Positions 1 through 7,210 of a stretch of 14,513 nt of DNA are shown piece by piece. The position numbers were made by a program, and so were the translations under genes. The stretch is from CAZKUN01 sp964555935. Lineage in GTDB: Bacteria; Armatimonadota; Zipacnadia; Zipacnadales; VGFC01. The stretch is from contig CAZKUN010000230.1 in assembly GCA_964555935.1 (NCBI GenBank), positions 1 through 14,513 of the forward strand. The letters are read 5' to 3'. Below the pieces are notes generated by a model, which did not search any database, was not told the origin of the DNA, and saw nothing but the letters and a program-made list of their open reading frames with translations. Within the stretch, counting starts at the first letter, position 1, and each line of letters opens with the position of its first letter.

Positions 1-113
1 CAAGAACAGCCAGATACTAACACTGAACCTGGACTCGCTTTAGGGGGTAAGGCCAACGACGGCAAGTGCACGCTGTTTCAGGAGTGGTACCACAGCCCCT
101 AGCAGCCTCTCGC
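1..113. other. left-edge non-coding stretch
   Basis: This lies downstream of the permease stop codon. The only structure seen is a 10-bp perfect palindrome, GTGGTACCAC, at 84-93. There is no T-tract after it on the minus strand, so it does not look like an intrinsic terminator. No convincing gene is visible. Confidence 0.5.
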
Positions 114-2501
114 TCACTCCTCCTCGCCGTAGTCAACCTCGCGCCGCTCCTCCTCGGGGATCGGACTGAGGATCTCGCGGAACGCCTTCCGCGCTCGGCC
201 CTCGTACTGCCTCACCATGATCACCGAGCACTTCACCTGGCTCGCAATTTCGCGCGTACCCGCGCCGAAGAACAGATGGTTCACGACCCCCTCGGGCGCG
301 GCGCCCAGGATCAGCAAGTCACACTCCGCCGCCGCTGCGATCAGGCCCGCGGCCGGAGCCTTCGCCTCGCGCATCTGCACGTTGATGTGAGTCTCGGGGT
401 CCGTGTTGGCGGTCCAGACGTCCTCGATGGGGGGAGGCCCCTCTTCGCCGGGCGGGTAGAAGTGAACGTAGTCGACCTTCGCGCCGGTCAACGCCGCGAT
501 CGCATTCGCTACATGCACGGTCAGCCGGGCCTGAGGGCTGCCGGTGATGCCGACGAGGATGCTTCGGACCTCAGCCAGTGGCTTGACCATCTTGACGACC
601 GCCAGATCCGTGTGCCCCTGGTGTACCAACGGGTCCAGCACGGTGCCCATGACCTTGTCTTGCGTGCCGGTCCAACCGCGCCACCCGACCACGGTCATGT
701 CCACGTTGTACTCGAGAATGGTGTCGAGGATCGCGCGCTGAATGTGGTGCCCCGCTCGCGCCAGACCTCGGACCGGAACGTCGTGCGCCTGCGCCGCCTT
801 CTGGGCTTGGTCCAGCAACTCCTCAGCCGGCTCCTGGAATCTCAGCGCCTCCTCGACCGGCAGAATCTCCGGGACCTTGATGACGTTGAGCGCGGCGACC
901 TCGCCCTGGTTATGCCGAGCCAGGGCGGACCCGACTAGCATCAAGTCCTCCACGTGCTCGGGCCTGGCGAGAGGCACCAGCGCGCGGTACTTGCCCGCGT
1001 GTACGGGAGCCCTCTCGAAGACCACGGGCACCTTGCGGCGTCTCTCGATGGCCTGTTGGTGGGCGAAGAAGCGATGCACCACCAGACCGATCCCCACCCA
1101 GGCGACCATGACGATCGCGGCCTTAGGACTCTCGATGAACAGCGCCACTGTCAGGCCGACGCTGGTGAGGGCGGCGACGATCGGGATGACCGGCATCAGG
1201 GGGACGCGGAAGCTGCGCTTCAAATCCGGACGTCGTCGGCGCAATACGATCACCGAGATGTTGACGAGGGTGAACATGGTCAGGAACATGACCCCCGCCG
1301 CGGCAGCGATATCCGTGATGGGCAAAGCCACCGCCATGAACGCGATCAGAGCGCCCGACACGAGCACGGCGACGTGGGGTGTCCGGCGCACCTCGTGCAC
1401 GGAGCCAAACGCCTTGGGTAGATTGCCATCGCGCCCCATGGCGAAGGACACGCGAGACGACGAGTAGACGGTCGCGTTGAGCGCCGATACCGTCGCGAAT
1501 AGCCCGCCGATCAGCAGTATCAGCCCGCCGATGAACCCGCCCCCAATCATGAATTGGCGCGCCGCCTCGACGACGCCTAGCTCGCCAAGCTTGCCGAGGT
1601 TCTGCCAGACGGTCTCGCCCGGAGGGGGCGTCACCGCGCCGATGCAGACGAACGCGACCAGACAGTAGATGGGGATGACGACCACGATCGAGATGATGAT
1701 CGCCATTGGGATGTTGCGTCGCGGGTTCCGGACCTCTTCGCCGCTCTGGGCGATGATCTCGTACCCTTCGAAGGCGATGTACGTGAGCCCCATCGCGGCG
1801 AACACGCCGCCCCAGCCCTTGGGGAAGAAGGGCGCGAACGCGCCCGCCCAGTCGGGCTTGTGGAACAGGGCCCAGAGACCTGACGCGAGGAAGACCGCCA
1901 AGATGATCAGCTTGGCGACGGTGGCAATGGTCTCCGCCTTGCCGGTCTCGGAGGCGCCGCGATAGTTGATGTAGACAAACGTCGCGCAGATTAGCACCCC
2001 GGCCGCCTTCATGAACAGGCCATGCCCGGCCATCGCGGCTAGCACGGAGCCGTCCCCAAAGACGTGCATCAGGATGTCCCTAAAAATCTCGCCCAGGTAC
2101 GCCCCAAAACCGAGCACGTAGAGCGAGCAGGCGACGGAGTTCCCGAGCCACGAGATCCACCCGGTCAGGAAGGCAATCCGCCCGGGAAACGCCTCGGCGA
2201 CCCACTGGTACCCGCCGCCGGCCTGCGGGAAACACGAGCCCAGCTCCGCGTACGCCAAGGCGGTGAGCATAGCCATGAATCCGTTGAGAGCGAACGCGAT
2301 GATCAGAGCAGGACCGGCCTTGCCGGCCGCAATGCCGGTGAGCACGAATATCCCGGCACCGATCATGGCTCCGATGCCGATCATTGTTATGTCGAGCAGG
2401 CCCATATCACGACTCAGGGCCACTTCTTGCTTGGAGTCACTCGCGGCCAAAAGACGGGTCCTTCCTCGGCGCTGGGACACGCCATCTACTGCCGGATGCA
2501 T
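114..2501 (-). CDS. APC-family amino acid permease with two C-terminal UspA domains
   Basis: This is a predicted inner-membrane amino-acid/polyamine transporter of 795 residues. The membrane core runs from about residue 33 to 500. It opens with the APC signature GIGAMIGAGIFVLTG and continues through a series of hydrophobic helices, with an AYAELGSCFPQAGGGY motif in an early loop. Two cytoplasmic UspA-like domains follow, at about residues 504-640 and 644-770. The second ends in the nucleotide-binding-type pattern GAAPEG...GAGTREI...CSVIMV. The tail is charged and acidic. The frame is open upstream to 2756, but I chose the ATG at 2501. It has GGGAG/GGAGAGGG sequences 4-10 nt upstream, and the extra N-terminal 85 residues are low-complexity and unlike the family. 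Permease-UspA fusions are known in bacteria; the UspA pair may sense ATP or stress. The substrate cannot be read from the sequence. It is divergent from the next gene, with 166 bp between the starts. Confidence 0.9.
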   Translation of the reverse strand: MHPAVDGVSQRRGRTRLLAASDSKQEVALSRDMGLLDITMIGIGAMIGAGIFVLTGIAAGKAGPALIIAFALNGFMAMLTALAYAELGSCFPQAGGGYQWVAEAFPGRIAFLTGWISWLGNSVACSLYVLGFGAYLGEIFRDILMHVFGDGSVLAAMAGHGLFMKAAGVLICATFVYINYRGASETGKAETIATVAKLIILAVFLASGLWALFHKPDWAGAFAPFFPKGWGGVFAAMGLTYIAFEGYEIIAQSGEEVRNPRRNIPMAIIISIVVVIPIYCLVAFVCIGAVTPPPGETVWQNLGKLGELGVVEAARQFMIGGGFIGGLILLIGGLFATVSALNATVYSSSRVSFAMGRDGNLPKAFGSVHEVRRTPHVAVLVSGALIAFMAVALPITDIAAAAGVMFLTMFTLVNISVIVLRRRRPDLKRSFRVPLMPVIPIVAALTSVGLTVALFIESPKAAIVMVAWVGIGLVVHRFFAHQQAIERRRKVPVVFERAPVHAGKYRALVPLARPEHVEDLMLVGSALARHNQGEVAALNVIKVPEILPVEEALRFQEPAEELLDQAQKAAQAHDVPVRGLARAGHHIQRAILDTILEYNVDMTVVGWRGWTGTQDKVMGTVLDPLVHQGHTDLAVVKMVKPLAEVRSILVGITGSPQARLTVHVANAIAALTGAKVDYVHFYPPGEEGPPPIEDVWTANTDPETHINVQMREAKAPAAGLIAAAAECDLLILGAAPEGVVNHLFFGAGTREIASQVKCSVIMVRQYEGRARKAFREILSPIPEEERREVDYGEEE

Positions 2502-2575
2502 CGCGCTCCCACCCTCTCCATCCACGCGCTCTGATGATTCCCCAGGCCGACGATTACGACCTCCAGCGCCGCGCA

Positions 2576-2588
2576 GGTTCCCGGAACC
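2576..2588. promoter_or_regulatory. 13-bp inverted repeat in the divergent intergenic region
   Basis: GGTTCC-C-GGAACC is a perfect 6-bp inverted repeat with a 1-nt centre. It lies between the divergent permease and glycosidase-like starts, where an operator would be expected. Chance is a real alternative for a repeat this short in GC-rich DNA, and no clear -35/-10 pair was seen on either strand. Confidence 0.2.
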
Positions 2589-2654
2589 CAACTGCCGAAA
2601 TGCTGCTCTGACGGCGCAGATGTCATCAGGCGCCACCGATGGTGACTCGCCCTC

Positions 2655-2660
2655 GGGAGG
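2655..2660 (+). promoter_or_regulatory. Shine-Dalgarno GGGAGG that sets a TTG start
   Basis: GGGAGG lies 7 nt before the TTG at 2668. In frame, that TTG is followed directly by a hydrophobic signal peptide. This outweighs the in-frame ATG at 2620, which lacks such a site and would put a polar extension before the signal peptide. Confidence 0.6.
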
Positions 2661-2667
2661 AACGACT

Positions 2668-5544
2668 TTGAGATACCTGCTCTGCCAACTGGTCCCCGTG
2701 CTCCTCGCTGGTTCATGCATGGCCCAGCCGCTTCGCTCGGCTGATGACTGGGCCATCTACCCCCAGGCCGACGCGCCTGACTGGGAGGCCGTGACGACAG
2801 GCAGCAACGTGGCCGAGGGGACGCCCGTAACCTGTCAACCGGCGCCGAACTACGAACCAACGAGCGATGCCGATGACCTCGCGCAGCTCACCGATGGCGT
2901 GCTCGCCGGCGCGGCGGGTAGGATGTGGACGGACAGACGCGCGGTCGGCTGGGCGTATCACGAATACGTGCGGATAGTGATCGACCTCGGAGAGCCGCAG
3001 CCGGTGAGCAGCGTCGTCGGGAGATTCCAGATCATCGGCGAGGGCAATACTCTCCCACGTCGGACAGCTCTTAGCCTGAGCCAGGATGGCGAGTACTTCG
3101 TGCCGGTGCGGAGCCTGATCGAGCAGGTCCATGCTGACGATAACCCGGGACACTCCTTCGAGCCCCTCCCCACGGACACGCCGGGCATATACGCAATCGA
3201 GCTGCAGGCCGGCTATCGCGCCAGATACGTCCGGCTGGACTTCACTACTCGCGGGATCCTCGTGTGCGACGAGATCGCCGTCATGGCTGCCACGGACGCG
3301 GTCCAGGAACTGCCACCGGCGCCAGTCGTCGAGCCCAAGTACTTCGACAACGTCTTCGACCGGCGCGACCAATACAGCAAGCTCATCGAGCCAGGGAACC
3401 TGGTCGCGGGAATGACGCTCCGTTACGCGCCGTCCCCCAACTACCGACTGACAACGGACGACGCCGACCCCGACCAGCTCACTGACGGCGAGTTGGGGGA
3501 GAGGGTGGACGAGCGCATCTGGTTTGAGAAGGGAGCCGTCTGCTGGCAGGGGCCTCCGCTGGTAACGATCTTCGCCGACTTGGGCGAAGTCCAGCCGATC
3601 GCCTCCGCGGTCATCCGCCTGCTGGGCGGCGGCGAGCAGGGAAGCCTCAACTTCCCGGACGAAGTCAGCGTGCTCCTCAGCGACGATGGCGAGGACTATT
3701 ACCTGGTGAGCGCGCGGCACCGGCGCGGTCTCGACGATCTTTCGCCCGAGGCCTGGGACCTCCCCGAAGAGAAGCTCGCCTGGGTTCACAACTTCGCGCT
3801 CCCCGTTGGGGTGAAGGCGCGCTACCTCGCCGTTCAGCTCTCGCATCAGAAGCAGTTCTTCTGCACGGACGAAGTCGCCGTCGTCAAGGGTGCCGACGAC
3901 TTGCCTCTCTTCAGCCCCTCACCCGAGAAACGCGTCGTCCTTGTCACTGACGGAGTGGCCTTCTCATCCCATCACCCGCGCCATCCGATTGCCACGCAGC
4001 CGCTGCGCACCAAGATCGCCGCGTTGGACGCCCGTTCGGGCGCGGGCTATGGCGAAGCAGCCACCCTCGTGCTCGACCTTCCGGAGACGGTGCGGTTCGT
4101 GACTGAGAAACACGCCGAGTCCGAGGAGGTGACTCACGACGGCCGCGCTTTCAACCGCCACAGGATTCCCTACGACCGGGGCAAACTCGCGGACTTCTAC
4201 CTGCAGAGCCTCCTCCCGCCCGGGGAGACCGACACGCTCTACATGTATGGTGATTCCGGCAACGGCCTGGAGAACGAGCGGGTGACGGAGTGGGAGTCCA
4301 TTCAGATCCCGGCCATCATCCCGCCCAAGCGCCTGCACGTCAGTCTGGCTTGGAGCTACGCGGAGTTTCTTTACGAGACCTGGCCCAACTACCTGGAGGC
4401 CATGCAGGGCTTCGGCTTCAACTGCGTCGCCTGCTTCCCCCGCTACTGGAAGGAGGAGGACGTGCCGAAGTACCAGGAGATCTTCGACGAGGCGCGCGAG
4501 ATGGGCATGCAGATCATTGTGAATGAATCACCCGCCGGCGCGCTTGCGGCGGACCGGGACGAGCCCGAGGTCCACTCACAACTGCCGGATGGCCCGAGCG
4601 GGCACGCGTGTCCATCCTACCGCGGTCAGTACTATCAGGTCGAGCACGCGAGCTTCGGCCAACACGCCGCGTGGTGCCGACCCGACTACATCTTCTACGA
4701 CATCGAGGCCTACTGGAACGGATGCGTTGAAGCGAAACGTTGCTCGCGTTGTCAGCAGCGCTTTGCTGAGGGTGGCTTCGATGATTACGACGAGTTCTGC
4801 GCGGCCCTGGGTCGTGAGATCCACGTGAGCATGAACGAGGTCACCGAGAAGGCCGTGGCCGACGCGGGCATCGAGCAGAGCATCACCTACGGTAGCTACC
4901 GGACCGAGCCCGAGACTGCCCTGAACGACGGTCTGTTCCGCTTCAGCGATCTCTATCCCGACCTGCTTCAACTGGCGATGCCCAGCCTGTACGTGGCCGG
5001 CAATCAGATGGCCGTAGCCAGCAATATCTCCGCCAATCGCGCGCAGATGGACACCAACGACACCATCCCCTGGCTCAGCACGGGCACTTACGGCGAGTAC
5101 GATCCCGTCCGCACCCGCGACATGATCCTGGAGGCCCTCGCCAACGGGGCGCGGGGGATCACCTACTACTCGTACGGCGACTTCGATCCGTTGCACTTCA
5201 AGTACCACGCGGAGGCCGTCGGCATCGTGACGCCCATTGAGGACATCTTCGTCGACGGGACGCCTCTATCCGATCTCGAGGCAGACAACGATCAGGTCAA
5301 GCTCTGCGGGATCGGGCTGGATGGGGAGATAGCGGTGTTGCTATCCAACTATCGCGGTCTCGAGCCGGGCACGGAAGTCACGATCTCGGTTTCCGGCGAG
5401 AAGGGCGTACCTGTCTGGGACCTACACAGCCGCCGGAAGATCGGCAAGGTCCGCGCGGATGGCACCTTCAGAACGGCCATCGACGACATCAACGCGCGTC
5501 TGTTCTACGTTGGGAGCAAGCACGTGGAGGCCTTGGCCCGGTAG
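2668..5544 (+). CDS. secreted discoidin-like/TIM-barrel glycoside hydrolase-like protein
   Basis: This is a 958-residue exported protein. The N-terminus RYLLCQLVPVLLAGSCMAQP is a signal peptide, probably cut after CMA; LAGSC could also serve as a weak lipobox. Two discoidin (F5/8 C)-like modules follow at about residues 45-210 and 245-408. Each begins with LTDG (residues 74 and 271), contains DLGE and an SQDG/SDDGE strand, and ends with a Cys-(x)-DE(I/V)AV motif (residues 200 and 399). A beta-rich linker (about 415-550) leads to a barrel-like region from residue 555. There FYDIEAYW (D678, E680) is a plausible acidic active-site strand, followed by a CxxxxxCxxC motif (C686, C692, C695), as seen in other uncharacterised bacterial glycosidases. 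A small beta domain ends the chain (about 880-958). The family, substrate and catalytic residues are inferred; I cannot assign a GH number. Confidence 0.8.
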   Translation: MRYLLCQLVPVLLAGSCMAQPLRSADDWAIYPQADAPDWEAVTTGSNVAEGTPVTCQPAPNYEPTSDADDLAQLTDGVLAGAAGRMWTDRRAVGWAYHEYVRIVIDLGEPQPVSSVVGRFQIIGEGNTLPRRTALSLSQDGEYFVPVRSLIEQVHADDNPGHSFEPLPTDTPGIYAIELQAGYRARYVRLDFTTRGILVCDEIAVMAATDAVQELPPAPVVEPKYFDNVFDRRDQYSKLIEPGNLVAGMTLRYAPSPNYRLTTDDADPDQLTDGELGERVDERIWFEKGAVCWQGPPLVTIFADLGEVQPIASAVIRLLGGGEQGSLNFPDEVSVLLSDDGEDYYLVSARHRRGLDDLSPEAWDLPEEKLAWVHNFALPVGVKARYLAVQLSHQKQFFCTDEVAVVKGADDLPLFSPSPEKRVVLVTDGVAFSSHHPRHPIATQPLRTKIAALDARSGAGYGEAATLVLDLPETVRFVTEKHAESEEVTHDGRAFNRHRIPYDRGKLADFYLQSLLPPGETDTLYMYGDSGNGLENERVTEWESIQIPAIIPPKRLHVSLAWSYAEFLYETWPNYLEAMQGFGFNCVACFPRYWKEEDVPKYQEIFDEAREMGMQIIVNESPAGALAADRDEPEVHSQLPDGPSGHACPSYRGQYYQVEHASFGQHAAWCRPDYIFYDIEAYWNGCVEAKRCSRCQQRFAEGGFDDYDEFCAALGREIHVSMNEVTEKAVADAGIEQSITYGSYRTEPETALNDGLFRFSDLYPDLLQLAMPSLYVAGNQMAVASNISANRAQMDTNDTIPWLSTGTYGEYDPVRTRDMILEALANGARGITYYSYGDFDPLHFKYHAEAVGIVTPIEDIFVDGTPLSDLEADNDQVKLCGIGLDGEIAVLLSNYRGLEPGTEVTISVSGEKGVPVWDLHSRRKIGKVRADGTFRTAIDDINARLFYVGSKHVEALAR

Positions 5545-5551
5545 GGACGCG

Positions 5552-5582
5552 CCGGCCCACAACGGTGCGGCCGGATCTCTTT
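5552..5582 (+). terminator. possible terminator hairpin after the glycosidase-like gene
   Basis: Arms CCGGCC (5552-5557) and GGCCGG (5569-5574) enclose an 11-nt loop. The T-rich tail ATCTCTTT follows, starting about 30 nt after the stop codon. The tail is imperfect and the loop is long, so this is a weak candidate. Confidence 0.3.
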
Positions 5583-5644
5583 GCCCGGCGCCGCTTCTCG
5601 TGATCGCTGCGCCGCCGGACGCCTGCTTGGTGCCGCCTGCCGTC

Positions 5645-5671
5645 GTAGGTCGGATCTCCAGATCCGACGCC
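5645..5671 (-). repeat. CTAC-flanked hairpin, copy E
   Basis: On the minus strand this reads GGCGTCG with arm GTCGGATCT, loop GG, arm AGATCCGAC, then CTAC. The arms (5660-5668 and 5649-5657) are a perfect 9-bp match with a 2-nt loop. The 5' GGCGTCG and 3' CTAC flanks match copies at 12964-12990 and 13027-13052, although the stem sequence differs. Confidence 0.75.
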
Positions 5672-5684
5672 TTGTTATGTGCCT

Positions 5685-5759
5685 CGCGTAGCGACGCGGA
5701 AACTCGTAGGGAAACTCGTCGTCTGAGTTTCCGAGTTTCCCTTCCAGCCCGTCGAATCC
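5685..5759 (-). repeat. nested CTACG hairpins
   Basis: On the minus strand the outer element begins GGATTCGACGGGCTGGAAG (5759-5741) and ends CGTCGCTACGCG (5696-5685). At 12765-12794 the same two parts form one simple hairpin. Here 44 nt (5697-5740) lie between them. Together with the adjacent base 5741 this stretch forms its own stem, GGGAAACTCG/CGAGTTTCCC (5741-5732 with 5718-5709), followed by TACG. It also repeats GGAAACTC/GAGTTTCC twice on each side. This looks like one hairpin element placed inside another. Confidence 0.7.
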
Positions 5760-5869
5760 GCTCCTGTCTCGAAGAACCAGCGAGGCGAGTGCGCCATCGC
5801 GTCGAAACAGATTCCATGAACAGGCCGCCCCACGCGCAGCCCCGCGGGCGTTGGTAAGATAGTGCAGCG

Positions 5870-5875
5870 AGGAGG
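5870..5875 (+). promoter_or_regulatory. Shine-Dalgarno AGGAGG fixing the ankyrin start
   Basis: AGGAGG lies 7 nt before the ATG at 5883. The in-frame GTG at 5862 lies upstream of this site, so it would be translated through it and is unlikely to be the start. Confidence 0.7.
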
Positions 5876-5882
5876 CCAGTTG

Positions 5883-7094
5883 ATGACCAAGCGAAGGTGG
5901 GCCGCGGCCTCGGTGGTCGTGCTGCTGGTGCTCGTGGGCGTGGTCGTCTGTGGTGTCTGGGAGAGGAGTAGGGTCCGGGAGGCCGTGGCTCAGGGGGCCT
6001 ACGACCAACATCTCCGAATGGCCGCCGAGGCCGGCGATGTGCACAGAATCACAGACTTGCTCAACATGGGCGTCAGTGTCAACGCGACAGACAATGCCGG
6101 CAGAACTCCGCTGCACCGGGCCATCGACAGAGGCCGCCTCGATGCGATGGAGTACCTTGTTACCCGGGGCGCCGATGTCAACGCGGTCGACAGCGACGGC
6201 TACACTGCGTTGCACCAAGCAATGGAGGCTGACCGGCTGCAGCACTCCGAGCCAGGTCGCTTCGAGGCGGTGGCGTACCTCGTCGCCCAAGGCGCCGACG
6301 TTGACGTGGCCGACAACGACGGCAGGACTCCGTTGCACAAGGCTGCCCACGATGGTAACGTTGATGAGGTGCGGTGTCTGGTAGAGCAGGGCGCCGATGT
6401 CAACGCGGTCGATGACGTCGGCGCGACTCCGCTGCACTGGCTTGCCCAGAGAGGCTACGTCGACGTCGTGGAGTATCTGGTGGAACAGGGCGCCGATGTG
6501 AACGCGCCCGACATCCGCGGCTACCCCCCGCTGTACTGGGCTGCCTCGTCCGGCCATCTCGAGGTGGTGCGCCACCTGGTGGATCGAGACGCTGATGTCA
6601 ACGCAGCCGGGAGACACGTCTGGACTCCGCTACACGCGGCCGCCAAGGGGGGCTACCTCCATGTCGCGGAGTGCTTGGTGGATGGGGGTGCCGATGTCAA
6701 CGCGGCCGGCAGCGATGGCGTGACACCGCTGCACTGGCCTGCCTATCATGGCCACGCCGATGTAGTGGAGTACCTCGTAGAGCAAGGCGCCGATGTCAAC
6801 GCGGCCTACGACGACGGAGTGACTGCGTTGCACCAGGCTGCCTACAATGGCCCCCTCGACATGGTGAAGTGCTTGGTGGCCCGGGGCGCCGATGTCAGCG
6901 CAGCCGATAACGACGGGTGTACCCCGCTGCACTGGGCTGCCGGGACCGACCATCTCGACGTGGTGCCATATTTGGTTGCGAAGGGCGCCGATGTCAGTAC
7001 GCTCAACCACGATGGCAACACGCCACTGTCACTCGCCGAGACAGATGAGATCCGAGAGCTGCTCATCGGACTCGGCGCGAAGCCCGAGGAGTAA
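5883..7094 (+). CDS. membrane-anchored ankyrin-repeat protein
   Basis: This is a 403-residue protein. A basic N-terminus (TKRR) and one hydrophobic segment (about residues 7-25) form a signal anchor. About ten ankyrin repeats and a shortened C-terminal cap fill residues 44-403. Most repeats are 33 residues with the consensus TPLHxAA..G..D.VEYLV.QGADVNA.D.DG. Repeat 3 (about 108-148) is 41 residues because of an insertion around LQHSEPGRF. The repeat is also visible in the DNA as a 99-bp period with GGCGCCGATGTCAACGCG recurring, which points to internal duplication. Ankyrin repeats bind protein partners; nothing here shows an enzymatic domain. A short N-terminal anchor implies that the repeats face the periplasm or outside, but cytoplasmic topology cannot be excluded. 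The partner is unknown. It may be read with threonine synthase (116-bp gap), though no functional link is evident. Confidence 0.9.
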   Translation: MTKRRWAAASVVVLLVLVGVVVCGVWERSRVREAVAQGAYDQHLRMAAEAGDVHRITDLLNMGVSVNATDNAGRTPLHRAIDRGRLDAMEYLVTRGADVNAVDSDGYTALHQAMEADRLQHSEPGRFEAVAYLVAQGADVDVADNDGRTPLHKAAHDGNVDEVRCLVEQGADVNAVDDVGATPLHWLAQRGYVDVVEYLVEQGADVNAPDIRGYPPLYWAASSGHLEVVRHLVDRDADVNAAGRHVWTPLHAAAKGGYLHVAECLVDGGADVNAAGSDGVTPLHWPAYHGHADVVEYLVEQGADVNAAYDDGVTALHQAAYNGPLDMVKCLVARGADVSAADNDGCTPLHWAAGTDHLDVVPYLVAKGADVSTLNHDGNTPLSLAETDEIRELLIGLGAKPEE

Positions 7095-7210
7095 TCGCGC
7101 CCGACCTGGAGGCGGCCAAGCTCTTCCCCCGGCAGGAGACATCCTCGCCGAGGCGAACTGTCGCGAAAGGCCGACGCCGCTCACCCAGTACCCATTGAGG
7201 AGCCAGCCCC

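Larger units (their letters stand above)
5545..5882. other. gene-free spacer with hairpin cluster
   Basis: No ORF here has coding character. The spacer holds a possible terminator hairpin just after the glycosidase stop (5552-5582), a 9-bp-arm hairpin (5649-5668), a nested hairpin block (5685-5759), and the ribosome-binding site of the ankyrin gene at its right end. The hairpins belong to the same family as those at 12.7-13.05 kb. Confidence 0.7.

Noticed and set aside
66..938. 290-residue plus-strand frame, with other plus-strand frames up to about 2530
   Set aside because: Antisense to the permease-UspA gene; composition rich in Arg/His/Asp as expected from a shadow frame.
2713..3846. 377-residue open frame on the minus strand
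   Set aside because: It lies wholly antisense to the discoidin/glycosidase gene, which has clear domains. Long antisense frames are common in GC-rich genes, and this one shows no family motif.
5855..5860. TAAGAT as a -10 box for the ankyrin gene
   Set aside because: No -35 partner is present at the proper distance, and a start of transcription there would fall on the Shine-Dalgarno site.
5505..6617. 370-residue minus-strand frame over the ankyrin gene and its upstream spacer
   Set aside because: Its apparent internal repeats (VQRS..VDRVDIGA) are just the complement of the 99-bp ankyrin repeats. It has no SD-supported start.
6150..7000. regular DNA repeats that could suggest a CRISPR array
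   Set aside because: The period is 99 bp, in frame, and encodes ankyrin repeats; there are no unique spacers between constant repeats.
7145..7156. TCGCC-GA-GGCGA inverted repeat before thrC
   Set aside because: Five-base arms in GC-rich DNA are expected by chance, and no T-tract or conserved leader feature accompanies it.
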